Origin: an uncultured Ulvibacter sp.
GTDB taxonomy: Bacteria > Bacteroidota > Bacteroidia > Flavobacteriales > Flavobacteriaceae
Assembly (NCBI GenBank): GCA_938041335.1
Contig: CALIAF010000031.1
Span: 1-64,000 of the forward strand
Reading direction: 5' to 3'
DNA: 64,000 bases
The notes below the pieces were generated by a model. It was not told the DNA's origin and ran no database searches. It saw only the letters and a list, made by a program, of their open reading frames with translations. A program made the translations under genes and the position numbers. This document shows, piece by piece, positions 57,240 to 64,000 of this stretch (position 1 is its first letter; each line of letters begins with the position of its first letter).

Positions 57240-59666
57240 TTACCTTAAACTCGCCCCAAAATCTTTCTCAAACCTTGCTTGTAGCTTATTCATAATCTTA
57301 TCAATTTGCTTATCCGTCAGAGTTTTGTGTTCATCTTGAAGGGTAAAACTTAGCGCATACGATTTTTTACCTTCGGGTAAATTCTCACCTGTATAGACAT
57401 CAAAAAGGCTTATATCTTTTAAAAGTGACCGTTCTGTTTGTTGTGCTGTGTTTTTAAGGTCAGCAAAACTGACATGGTCATCTAGTAATAAAGCAAAGTC
57501 TCGTTTTACCTGCGGGAACTTTGGTATTGCTTTTAGCGCAAAAGTCCTTTGCGTTAAGGCTTCAAGAATAGCGCTCCAGTTAAAATCTGCATAAACCATC
57601 TCAGCATCCAAGCCAAAAGATTTACTTACCTTTTTCTTGAGTACGCCAAGTTCAACAAGTGCAGTCTTTTTGGTAGCAATCGTAATTCCTTCTGCAAAAA
57701 CGTCATTTTTTAAAGTTCCTTCTTTGGTGTTTTTAATACCCATATGCTCCAATAGCGCTGTAACAACTCCCTTTAGGTAAAAGAATCCAGATGTTTCGTT
57801 AGTACTATTCCAGCTTTCTGTGGCTTTCTTTCCAGTAATTAAGAGGGATAAATGTTTGTGTTCTTCACGACCACTAGTGTAATTGTGGTATGTTTTTCCA
57901 AACTCAAACAATTTTAAATCTGGCATTTTTCTATTGCTATTATAAGCAGCAACTTCAAGCGCGCTAAAAAGCATAGACTGGCGCATTACCGCAAGATCGT
58001 TGCTTAATGGATTCAACATCTCGACAGCGTGTTCGGTATTTAATGTTTCAGAAAGAGAAAGATACTTTGCTGTGGTCAGTGAGTTGTTAAGCATCTCGTT
58101 AAAACCAAGTGCTGCAAGCTGGTCACTAATCTTGTTACGCACCTCATAATCTTCAATCTCTTTTTTACCAGCGATAGAAGCATTTAGTTTTTGAGTAAAA
58201 TTTATTTTATTGTAGCCGTACACGCGCAAGATTTCTTCAATCACATCTACCTCGCGAGTCACGTCGTTTCTGTAAGCAGGAATGGTCATTCCGATACCCG
58301 TTTCTGTAATATTGTTTACTTTAATGTCAAGAGAAGATAAAATTCCTTTTATAGTTTCCTTGGGTATTTCTTCTCCAATGAGTCTGGTTGTATTTTCAAA
58401 ATTGAGAAATACTTGATGGTCTTCTATTTTTTTAGGGTAACGATCAGAAAGATCACTTGTAATCTGGCCACCTGCAATATCACATATCATAATTGCAGCA
58501 ATTTGTAAAGCGTAATTGGTATTGTTAGGGTCAATACCGCGTTCAAAACGAAATGAAGCATCCGTATTAAGCCCATGACGCTTAGCAGTTTTACGAACGC
58601 TTACAGGGTTAAAGTAGGCGCTTTCTAGAAAAATAGAAGTCGTACTGTTTGTAACACCACTATTAATGCCACCAAAAACCCCAGCAATACACAACGGTTT
58701 CTCTGCGTCACATATCATTATATCTTCTTCGTGCAATTCACGTTCCACTTCATCTAAGGTTGTGAACTTTGTTCCTGCGGCGAGTGTCTTAACAATAATC
58801 TGATTTCCCGAAATTTTTGTAGCATCAAAGGCATGTAATGGCTGTCCTAAATCGTGCAAAATATAATTGGTAATGTCTACCACGTTATTTAGTGGTGCAA
58901 GACCAATGGCTTTTAGTCGGTTCTGCAACCAAGCAGGCGAAGGAGCAACGGTAATTCCAGAAATTGTGACCCCGCAATATCGCGGTGTTAATTCCTGGTT
59001 TTCAACATCAACTTCAATTTTTAGCGTTCTGTTTTCTATATGAAACTTTGACGTAGATGGTGTAATCAACTCTAATGAAACTTCGTGCTGTAACAGTCCA
59101 GCTTTTAAGTCTCTCGCAACGCCCCAGTGGCTCATTGCATCCGCGCGGTTAGGGGTGAGGCCTATTTCAAAAACAATATCATTTTCTACATCGACCACAT
59201 CAGAAACTGCAGTACCTGGAGTTAAAGTTGGGTCGAGTACAAGTATCCCATCATGGCTTTTACCTAGCCCGAGTTCATCTTCTGCACAGATCATTCCCAT
59301 ACTCACTTCGCCGCGAATCTTTCCTTTTTTTATTTGCCATGGCGCACCATCTTCATCATATAAAGTTGTACCTACCGTCGCAACAGGTACTTTTTGTCCT
59401 GCAGCCACATTAGGTGCACCACATACTATTTGCACGGCTTCATCAGTGCCAATATCTACAGTAGTGACCTTTAATCGATCAGCATTGCTATGTTGTTCGC
59501 AGGTTAATACGTGACCTACAATCACGCCTTCAAGCCCGCCTTTTATAGAAGAAAAAGACTCAATACCCTCAATTTCCAGACCAAGGTCTGTAAGGAGTTC
59601 GCCTGTTTTTTCTGCCTCCCAGTCGAGATTGATAAATTGTTTTAACCAGTTATATGATATCTTCAT
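57240..59666 (-). CDS. pheT: Phenylalanine-tRNA ligase beta subunit
   Basis: The beta chain of phenylalanyl-tRNA synthetase carries tRNA binding and editing. The 808-residue protein has an N-terminal EMAP/tRNA-binding domain (about 40-150, VGHVLTCEQHSNADRLKV), the B3/B4 editing domain, the B5 domain and a C-terminal FDX-ACB domain (about 715-808, FPQVKRDFALLLDD). Full length is typical. pheS is not in the window, as is usual for flavobacteria. It has a -7 box. Confidence 0.98.
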   Translation of the reverse strand: MKISYNWLKQFINLDWEAEKTGELLTDLGLEIEGIESFSSIKGGLEGVIVGHVLTCEQHSNADRLKVTTVDIGTDEAVQIVCGAPNVAAGQKVPVATVGTTLYDEDGAPWQIKKGKIRGEVSMGMICAEDELGLGKSHDGILVLDPTLTPGTAVSDVVDVENDIVFEIGLTPNRADAMSHWGVARDLKAGLLQHEVSLELITPSTSKFHIENRTLKIEVDVENQELTPRYCGVTISGITVAPSPAWLQNRLKAIGLAPLNNVVDITNYILHDLGQPLHAFDATKISGNQIIVKTLAAGTKFTTLDEVERELHEEDIMICDAEKPLCIAGVFGGINSGVTNSTTSIFLESAYFNPVSVRKTAKRHGLNTDASFRFERGIDPNNTNYALQIAAIMICDIAGGQITSDLSDRYPKKIEDHQVFLNFENTTRLIGEEIPKETIKGILSSLDIKVNNITETGIGMTIPAYRNDVTREVDVIEEILRVYGYNKINFTQKLNASIAGKKEIEDYEVRNKISDQLAALGFNEMLNNSLTTAKYLSLSETLNTEHAVEMLNPLSNDLAVMRQSMLFSALEVAAYNSNRKMPDLKLFEFGKTYHNYTSGREEHKHLSLLITGKKATESWNSTNETSGFFYLKGVVTALLEHMGIKNTKEGTLKNDVFAEGITIATKKTALVELGVLKKKVSKSFGLDAEMVYADFNWSAILEALTQRTFALKAIPKFPQVKRDFALLLDDHVSFADLKNTAQQTERSLLKDISLFDVYTGENLPEGKKSYALSFTLQDEHKTLTDKQIDKIMNKLQARFEKDFGASLR

Positions 59667-59686
59667 TATGAGTGATTATAAGCCAA

Positions 59687-59694
59687 CAAAGATA
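59687..59694 (-). promoter_or_regulatory. -7 box of pheT
   Basis: TATCTTTG on the minus strand, 20 bases before the ATG at 59666. No TTG at the usual distance. Confidence 0.6.
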
Positions 59695-59759
59695 ACACTT
59701 ATACAATTTTTGTAAGTATATTTAAAAACGAATGTCTAACATTTTTCAACACCCTTTTT

Positions 59760-60989
59760 ATGAAATATATCGTGCTTTTATTGACCATTGTGGTTGCAGT
59801 TTCCTGCCAAAACGCCACAGACCTCAGGCCTAGTACAGGCAATTGGAGAGCAACGCTAGATTTAGGCAACGGCAATACACTTCCGTTTTTAGTGGATTAT
59901 CACGCAGATAATACCTTAACTATATATAATGCCGAAGAAGAAATAGAAGTAAATGAAGTCACTATAAAAGGAGATTCTATTATCATACAAATGCCCGTTT
60001 ATGAAGGAGTTTTAAAAGGAACCTTTACATCAAATACAATTATTGGAGATTTTATTAAGCCTAGTTTAAATAGAACAGTATCCTTTAAAATGATACGAGA
60101 AAAGGCGACTAGATTTAAAATCACACAACCACATACATCTCTAGTTTCTGGAAATTGGGAAACTGTTTTTAGCCCAGAAAGTAAAGAAGATACATACATC
60201 GCAAAAGGAATATTTGAACAATTGGGCAATAAAGTTACAGGTACTTTTAGAACCACAACAGGAGATTATAGATATCTAGAAGGAGTGGTGGAAGGTGACT
60301 CTTTAAAGCTATCCACTTTTGACGGTGCTCATGCGTTCTTATTTAAAGCAGCAATAAAAGATTCAATTATAAAAGGTATTTTTTACAGCGGAAATCACTG
60401 GGAAGAACCATTTACGGCAAAGCGAAATGAGGGCTACGAGCTACCATCTGCAGATTCTCTTACGTATCTAAAAGAAGGATACGATACGCTTACCTTCAGT
60501 TTTCCAGATACAGATGGTACTATGGTAGCACTTACTGATGAGCGTTTTAAAAATAAAGTGGTTGTTGTGCAGGTGATGGGAACTTGGTGTCCTAATTGCC
60601 TTGATGAAACTAAATTTTACACAGACTATTACCATAAGAATAAAAGTGATGATCTAGAGTTTGTCTCTTTGGCATTTGAGTATGCCCCAAATAAAGAAAA
60701 AGCATTTAAATCAATCAACAGATTGAAGCAAAAAATAGACGTGCCATATCCTATTTTATTAGCCCAATACGGGAGCAGTGATAAAAAAGAAGCACAAGAA
60801 AAACTGCCTATGCTTAATCAGGTTTTGTCTTACCCAACTACACTATTTATTGATAAAAAGGCTAAGGTTAGAAAAATACACACGGGTTTTAATGGTCCAG
60901 CGACGGGCAAAGAATATACTGAGTTTGTAGCCCAATTTGATCGTTTTGTAAAACAGTTGCAAGCCGAGCCTATTTCCGAAGAGAAATAA
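59760..60989 (+). CDS. TlpA-like thioredoxin lipoprotein
   Basis: A 409-residue lipoprotein (signal ending VAVSC, Cys16). The N-terminal 225 residues are beta-rich, with two related sections (starting TGNWRATLDL and SGNWETVFSP) that look like a duplicated lipocalin-like domain. The C-terminal part is a TlpA/redoxin fold with the active site WCPNC (Cys277, Cys280) and the cis-Pro region SYPTTLFID. It is likely a periplasmic disulfide reductase tethered to a membrane. It is a single gene, divergent from pheT. Confidence 0.9.
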   Translation: MKYIVLLLTIVVAVSCQNATDLRPSTGNWRATLDLGNGNTLPFLVDYHADNTLTIYNAEEEIEVNEVTIKGDSIIIQMPVYEGVLKGTFTSNTIIGDFIKPSLNRTVSFKMIREKATRFKITQPHTSLVSGNWETVFSPESKEDTYIAKGIFEQLGNKVTGTFRTTTGDYRYLEGVVEGDSLKLSTFDGAHAFLFKAAIKDSIIKGIFYSGNHWEEPFTAKRNEGYELPSADSLTYLKEGYDTLTFSFPDTDGTMVALTDERFKNKVVVVQVMGTWCPNCLDETKFYTDYYHKNKSDDLEFVSLAFEYAPNKEKAFKSINRLKQKIDVPYPILLAQYGSSDKKEAQEKLPMLNQVLSYPTTLFIDKKAKVRKIHTGFNGPATGKEYTEFVAQFDRFVKQLQAEPISEEK

Positions 60990-61299
60990 TCGGGCCCATA
61001 CTCTTTTGTCTGCTTACTGGATTATTTTTAATCAAGTGTTGTGCGGTTAAAAGTACATAGTGAAACTACTAGTTCGCCTTTCATTGAATCAAAATAGTCT
61101 GCTCACATTTAGTGCAGAGATACCAAGCGCAGTGCCTTAAGCAATGGTCGGGTTCATGAAAACTCCAATAAACATAATGTACTCTAAACGGCTATCATCC
61201 AAAGGCTAATTAACACCATCAATTCTTACAAAAAAAATCGTACCCCAACCTTTTAGTTTGTATTTAGAATATTTATATTGTGGCACCTAACAATGACCA
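60990..61299. other. Intergenic region with a GC-richer, apparently non-coding stretch
   Basis: About 310 bases. The middle (about 61070-61170) is visibly richer in GC than other intergenic DNA here. On the minus strand it translates into two short pieces broken by stop codons (pieces like GTALGISALNVSRLF and FNERRTSSFTMYF). It may be a decayed gene or a dispersed repeat. No terminator or clear promoter is seen; TATATTGT near 61275 is one or two bases off a -7 box. Confidence 0.4.
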
Positions 61300-61686
61300 A
61301 TGGAAGACAAGATTAAATATGAGATGGAGTTTGTGATACAAGTATCACCAGCGATGCTATATACCTACATTTCTACACCCTCTGGAATGAGTGAATGGTA
61401 TGCAGACAATGTGAACTCTCGAGGTGAGTTTTTTACCTTCATATGGGAAGGTAGCGAAGAAAAAGCGAAGCTATTGACCAAGAAAAGTAAAGAACGTATT
61501 AAGTTTCAATGGATGGAGGATGAAGGAACAGATTATTTTTTTGAGCTCCGTATTCAAGTGGACGAAATTACAAAAGACGTATCCTTAATGATTACAGATT
61601 ATGCAGAAGACGATGAGGTAGAAGAAGGAAAATTATTATGGACAAATATGATTGGGAATTTAAAACAGATTCTTGGTTCAAAATAA
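61300..61686 (+). CDS. START-like domain protein
   Basis: A 128-residue soluble protein of the SRPBCC/START-like superfamily, in the branch typical of Bacteroidota (SPAMLYTYISTPSGMSEWYADNV start, FFTFIWEGSEEKAKLL middle, and a C-terminal LLWTNMIGNLKQILG helix). The fold has a hydrophobic pocket for small ligands; the ligand is unknown. The next gene starts 60 bases later after a promoter and a hairpin. Confidence 0.9.
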   Translation: MEDKIKYEMEFVIQVSPAMLYTYISTPSGMSEWYADNVNSRGEFFTFIWEGSEEKAKLLTKKSKERIKFQWMEDEGTDYFFELRIQVDEITKDVSLMITDYAEDDEVEEGKLLWTNMIGNLKQILGSK

Positions 61687-61706
61687 AATAAAAGATTAGA
61701 TACTCT

Positions 61707-61714
61707 TATCTTTG
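61707..61714 (+). promoter_or_regulatory. -7 box before the class IV aminotransferase
   Basis: TATCTTTG matches TAnnTTTG. The predicted start (about 61719) falls inside the 5' arm of the following hairpin. No -33 TTG is visible. Confidence 0.5.
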
Positions 61715-61715
61715 C

Positions 61716-61746
61716 ACCGTCTTATTAAAAATGAGACGGTTTTTTT
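61716..61746 (+). terminator. Intrinsic terminator touching the aminotransferase start codon
   Basis: ACCGTCTTATT (61716-61726), loop AAA, AATGAGACGGT (61730-61740) with one G-T wobble, then six T that run directly into the ATG at 61747. It is most simply the terminator of the START-like gene, but it overlaps the leader of the next gene. Confidence 0.85.
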
Positions 61747-62586
61747 ATGGTCAATCTCAACGGAACACTTGTTAATGATAAAGATGCCACGATTGGCATA
61801 CACAATAGAGGAATGCAGTATGGTGATGCTGTATTTGAAACCCTTAAAATTTCAGTAGGGAAAATACTATTCTGGGAAGACCACTACTTTAGGCTCATGG
61901 CATCTATGCGTATACTGCGTATGGAGATACCACAAACCTTCACTCTAGAATTTTTGGAGGCCGAAATATTAAAAATAATAGACCTTGAGCAATCAAAAAC
62001 ACATCGTGTTAAGCTATTAGTATGGCGAGAGGCTGGAGGCAAGTATACGCCTTCAGATAATGAAGTAGGGTATAGTATTTCTTCAGAAAAAATAGAGGCT
62101 CCTTTTTATTTGCTTAATGAAGCGCCTTATGAGGTGGAGTTGTATAAAGACCATTATGTGATGTCTTCTTTATTATCCACTTTAAAAACTACAAATAAAG
62201 TGATTAACGTGGTGGGAAGCATTTGGGCAAAAGAGAACGGGTATCAGAACTGCTTGATGATAAATGATAAAAAACAAGTGATTGAGGCCCTTAATGGAAA
62301 CCTATTTTTAGTAAAAGATGGTCGTATAAAAACACCGCCACTCACAGATGGTTGCCTAAAAGGGATTATTAGAAAACAGATATTAGCAATTTTAACCGCA
62401 GTGCCAGATTATATTATAGAAGAAGCGTCTATTTCTCCTTTTGAGTTGCAGAAAGCAGATGAGTTGTTTGTGACTAATGTGATTACAGGCATACAGCCCA
62501 TTACTAAGTACCGTAAAAAAGAATATGGAAATACGGTAGCTAAGGAGCTGTTAGGAAAATTGAATGCCAAGGCAAGATTTCAGTAA
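61747..62586 (+). CDS. Class IV (BCAT/ADC-lyase-type) aminotransferase
   Basis: A 279-residue PLP enzyme of fold type IV. Lys147 in TLKTTNKV is the predicted PLP lysine and Glu180 (EALNGNLFLV) the cofactor-binding Glu. The family includes branched-chain aminotransferases, D-amino acid aminotransferases and 4-amino-4-deoxychorismate lyase; the size and the KTTNK motif favour the PabC (ADC lyase) branch, which would put it in folate synthesis, but this is not certain. There is no room for a ribosome-binding site, because a T-run abuts the ATG. Confidence 0.88.
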   Translation: MVNLNGTLVNDKDATIGIHNRGMQYGDAVFETLKISVGKILFWEDHYFRLMASMRILRMEIPQTFTLEFLEAEILKIIDLEQSKTHRVKLLVWREAGGKYTPSDNEVGYSISSEKIEAPFYLLNEAPYEVELYKDHYVMSSLLSTLKTTNKVINVVGSIWAKENGYQNCLMINDKKQVIEALNGNLFLVKDGRIKTPPLTDGCLKGIIRKQILAILTAVPDYIIEEASISPFELQKADELFVTNVITGIQPITKYRKKEYGNTVAKELLGKLNAKARFQ

Positions 62587-62620
62587 GAAATCTCAAATTT
62601 AAACGCGTGCTGTTTTATTT

Positions 62621-62902
62621 TCATTCAATTTTTCTTCTATTCCTTGAAATTTTATAAACCATAAAACCTAAACTCCCTCCAATAGAAAGTGAAACTAAAA
62701 AATTTGCTAAATTCGGACTTGGGTGTCCATTGTCAGCTCCACCAACGCTAAAAAATAAACTCATAAATGAATTCATTTCATTTGTATGGTAATAACACGC
62801 ATCCGGAATTAATAAATCGTAAATTATTGTGAAACTAACTAGAAATGTAATAATCGCCCCAATTGAGATAAACATCCATTTAGAGATTTTTCCTTCCTTC
62901 AT
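62621..62902 (-). CDS. Small membrane protein of unknown function
   Basis: A 93-residue protein with two membrane segments (about 9-31, WMFISIGAIITFLVSFTIIYDLL, and about 66-84, FLVSLSIGGSLGFMVYKI), joined by a loop containing ACYYHTNEMNSFM and HPSPN. The ends are basic, as for small inner-membrane proteins. I do not recognise the family. It lies alone between convergent aminotransferase and yqgE with its own unlocated promoter. Confidence 0.65.
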   Translation of the reverse strand: MKEGKISKWMFISIGAIITFLVSFTIIYDLLIPDACYYHTNEMNSFMSLFFSVGGADNGHPSPNLANFLVSLSIGGSLGFMVYKISRNRRKIE

Positions 62903-62965
62903 TCTATAATTTAGATATTTATTGATATCCCGGCATTACGCTATTGTTGGGTCGGAAAGAGTAAT

Positions 62966-63529
62966 TTAATTATAACTAGGATTCTCAGGAGCATTGGACC
63001 ACATCACGTAATCTCCGCCAAACTCGATCATTTTCTTTTTCCAGAAATCGTTTTTAGAATTCCAGATAATGGAGTCTTTGTCTTTATTTAAAACTACTTT
63101 CCAGCTGTTAAGAGACAGCTCTTCTTCCAGTTGTTCGTTTGCCCAACCAGAATACCCTAAGAAAAATCGTATTTGTTTTTCGGTAAGTGAATCGTTTTCT
63201 AGCAATTCTATAATTGCATTAAAGTCACCACCCCAGTAGATACCGTTTGATATTTCTACACTGTTAGGTATAAGTTCTGGAATAGTGTGTATAAAATATA
63301 AATTGTCTTGTTCTACAGGGCCACCGTTATACACGGTAAGTGATGAGTTCACTTCTGGTACAAAATCTCTTAATTTATACTCTAGAGGTTTGTTAAGAAT
63401 AAAACCAACAGATCCATTTTCTTGATTATACTCTGCAAGTAAAACCACAGATCTATTAAACGAAACGTCACCAATAATAGATGGTTCTGCTACGAGTAAG
63501 TGCCCTTTTTCTGGTTTTAAAGAAATCAT
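62966..63529 (-). CDS. YqgE/AlgH family protein
   Basis: A 187-residue cytoplasmic protein of the YqgE/AlgH family, whose molecular role is poorly known. The blocks LKPEKGHLLVAEPSI, RSVVLLAEYNQENGSVGFILNKPL, YNGGPVEQDNLYFIH and RFFLGYSGWANEQLEEEL are all standard. It sits 135 bases downstream of the HU gene on the same strand but behind that gene's terminator. Confidence 0.95.
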   Translation of the reverse strand: MISLKPEKGHLLVAEPSIIGDVSFNRSVVLLAEYNQENGSVGFILNKPLEYKLRDFVPEVNSSLTVYNGGPVEQDNLYFIHTIPELIPNSVEISNGIYWGGDFNAIIELLENDSLTEKQIRFFLGYSGWANEQLEEELSLNSWKVVLNKDKDSIIWNSKNDFWKKKMIEFGGDYVMWSNAPENPSYN

Positions 63530-63612
63530 TTATTTGATGTTGGTTATTTAAAACTAACGATTAAATCTCATATAAAAAAATAGCATTGAAATATTGACAG
63601 AATTAATTGCAT

Positions 63613-63640
63613 AAAAAAAACCTGCTTAGAACAAGCAGGC
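63613..63640 (-). terminator. Intrinsic terminator of the HU gene
   Basis: On the minus strand CCTGCTT, loop GTTCT, AAGCAGG followed by eight T (plus-strand A-run 63613-63620). Confidence 0.9.
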
Positions 63641-63664
63641 TTTCTTTTAAAACGGTAAGGGTGA

Positions 63665-63937
63665 TTAGTTTACAGAACTCTGTAAATCTGAACCAGCTTT
63701 GAATTTCACTACGTTTTTTGCAGCGATTTTGATCGTTTTTCCAGTTTGAGGGTTTCTACCTTCTCTTGCAGCTCTTCTAGTTACTGACCAAGAACCGAAT
63801 CCTACTAGAGAAACTCTGTTTCCTTTTTTCAAAGAACCTTCTACGTTTCCTAAGAAAGACTCTAATGCTTTTTTAGCTGCTGCTTTTGTTACTCCAGCAT
63901 CTGCTGCCATTGCATCGATTAAATCTGATTTGTTCAT
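63665..63937 (-). CDS. HU family DNA-binding protein
   Basis: A 90-residue histone-like protein that bends and compacts DNA. The N-terminal helices (MNKSDLIDAMAADAGVTKAAAKKAL), the VSLVGFGSWSVTRRAAREGRNPQTG arm with the conserved Asn-Pro tip, and the AKNVVKFKAGSDL end are all present. It has its own -7 box and terminator, typical of a strongly expressed single gene. Confidence 0.97.
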   Translation of the reverse strand: MNKSDLIDAMAADAGVTKAAAKKALESFLGNVEGSLKKGNRVSLVGFGSWSVTRRAAREGRNPQTGKTIKIAAKNVVKFKAGSDLQSSVN

Positions 63938-63984
63938 AATTGTTTTGAATTAAATTTCAGTTAAACATTGATTAATTTACATAA

Positions 63985-63992
63985 CAAATATA
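63985..63992 (-). promoter_or_regulatory. -7 box of the HU gene
   Basis: TATATTTG on the minus strand, 47 bases before the ATG at 63937. The -33 element would be beyond the right end of the window. Confidence 0.65.
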
Positions 63993-64000
63993 GAAGGATA

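Overview
The window is an ordinary stretch of chromosome from a member of the Bacteroidota, almost certainly a (probably marine) Flavobacteriaceae. The evidence is: low GC; type IX secretion C-terminal sorting domains on secreted proteins; many lipoproteins with a Cys at residue 16-17; Bacteroidota-type promoters (TTG, about 19-20 bp, TAnnTTTG) with almost no Shine-Dalgarno sequences; PorD, DUF5686, DUF6503 and FG-GAP/ASPIC-UnbV families; and bacillithiol-type YtxJ. No genus is claimed. I see no tRNA, rRNA, insertion sequence, prophage, CRISPR or toxin-antitoxin locus. One structural RNA, the small SRP RNA, is present.

Layout. 1-9800, plus strand: the tail of a T9SS-sorted protein, then ligA, a DUF6913-type gene, dapA, and a tight row bamD-rpoZ-coaBC-porD-recN-fabI (envelope assembly, transcription, CoA synthesis, secretion, repair, fatty acids). 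10100-15900, plus: a secreted adhesin-like protein, a membrane glycosyltransferase, YbbR-coaE, and a histidine kinase/response regulator pair. 15888-23690, minus: a compact eight-gene run from a Gfo/Idh oxidoreductase through an unknown secreted protein, 3-hydroxybutyryl-CoA dehydrogenase, DUF1015, YggS, an exonuclease/GIY-YIG fusion and a K+ channel to miaA. 24000-37900, mixed strands: pcm, DUF5686 outer-membrane protein, smpB, an M23 peptidase, DUF6503 lipoprotein, a histidine phosphatase, a redoxin/cytochrome c/copper monooxygenase fusion, clpB divergent from ytxJ, an unknown lipoprotein and fahA. 38100-46500, plus: glyA, an AlkD-like protein, a GNAT enzyme, a cold-shock protein, and two large FG-GAP/ASPIC-UnbV surface proteins. 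46470-51250, minus: a beta-helix lipoprotein, a Cys-domain/carboxypeptidase-regulatory membrane protein, an orphan unknown and glutaminyl cyclase. 51300-64000: SRP RNA, an SDR, a transaldolase-like aldolase, a degenerate thioredoxin lipoprotein, an ABC-F protein, DUF2007, fasciclin, pheT, a TlpA lipoprotein, a START-like protein, a class IV aminotransferase, a small membrane protein, YqgE and HU.

The content is mostly housekeeping plus envelope and secreted proteins. I found no clear new multi-gene system. The most unusual items are: a 76-nt nested hairpin in the 49.4-49.5 kb gap; a pair of identical 12-bp direct repeats in the clpB/ytxJ divergent region; an intrinsic terminator whose U-tract touches the start codon of the class IV aminotransferase; the redoxin/cytochrome c/PHM-type fusion lipoprotein; a secreted protein with a modified zinc-ribbon; an ABC-F protein with one degenerate ATP site; and a possible 22-codon ORF in the glyA leader. 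Several genes use TTG starts, and at least two have a -7 box so close to the start codon that the mRNA may be leaderless.
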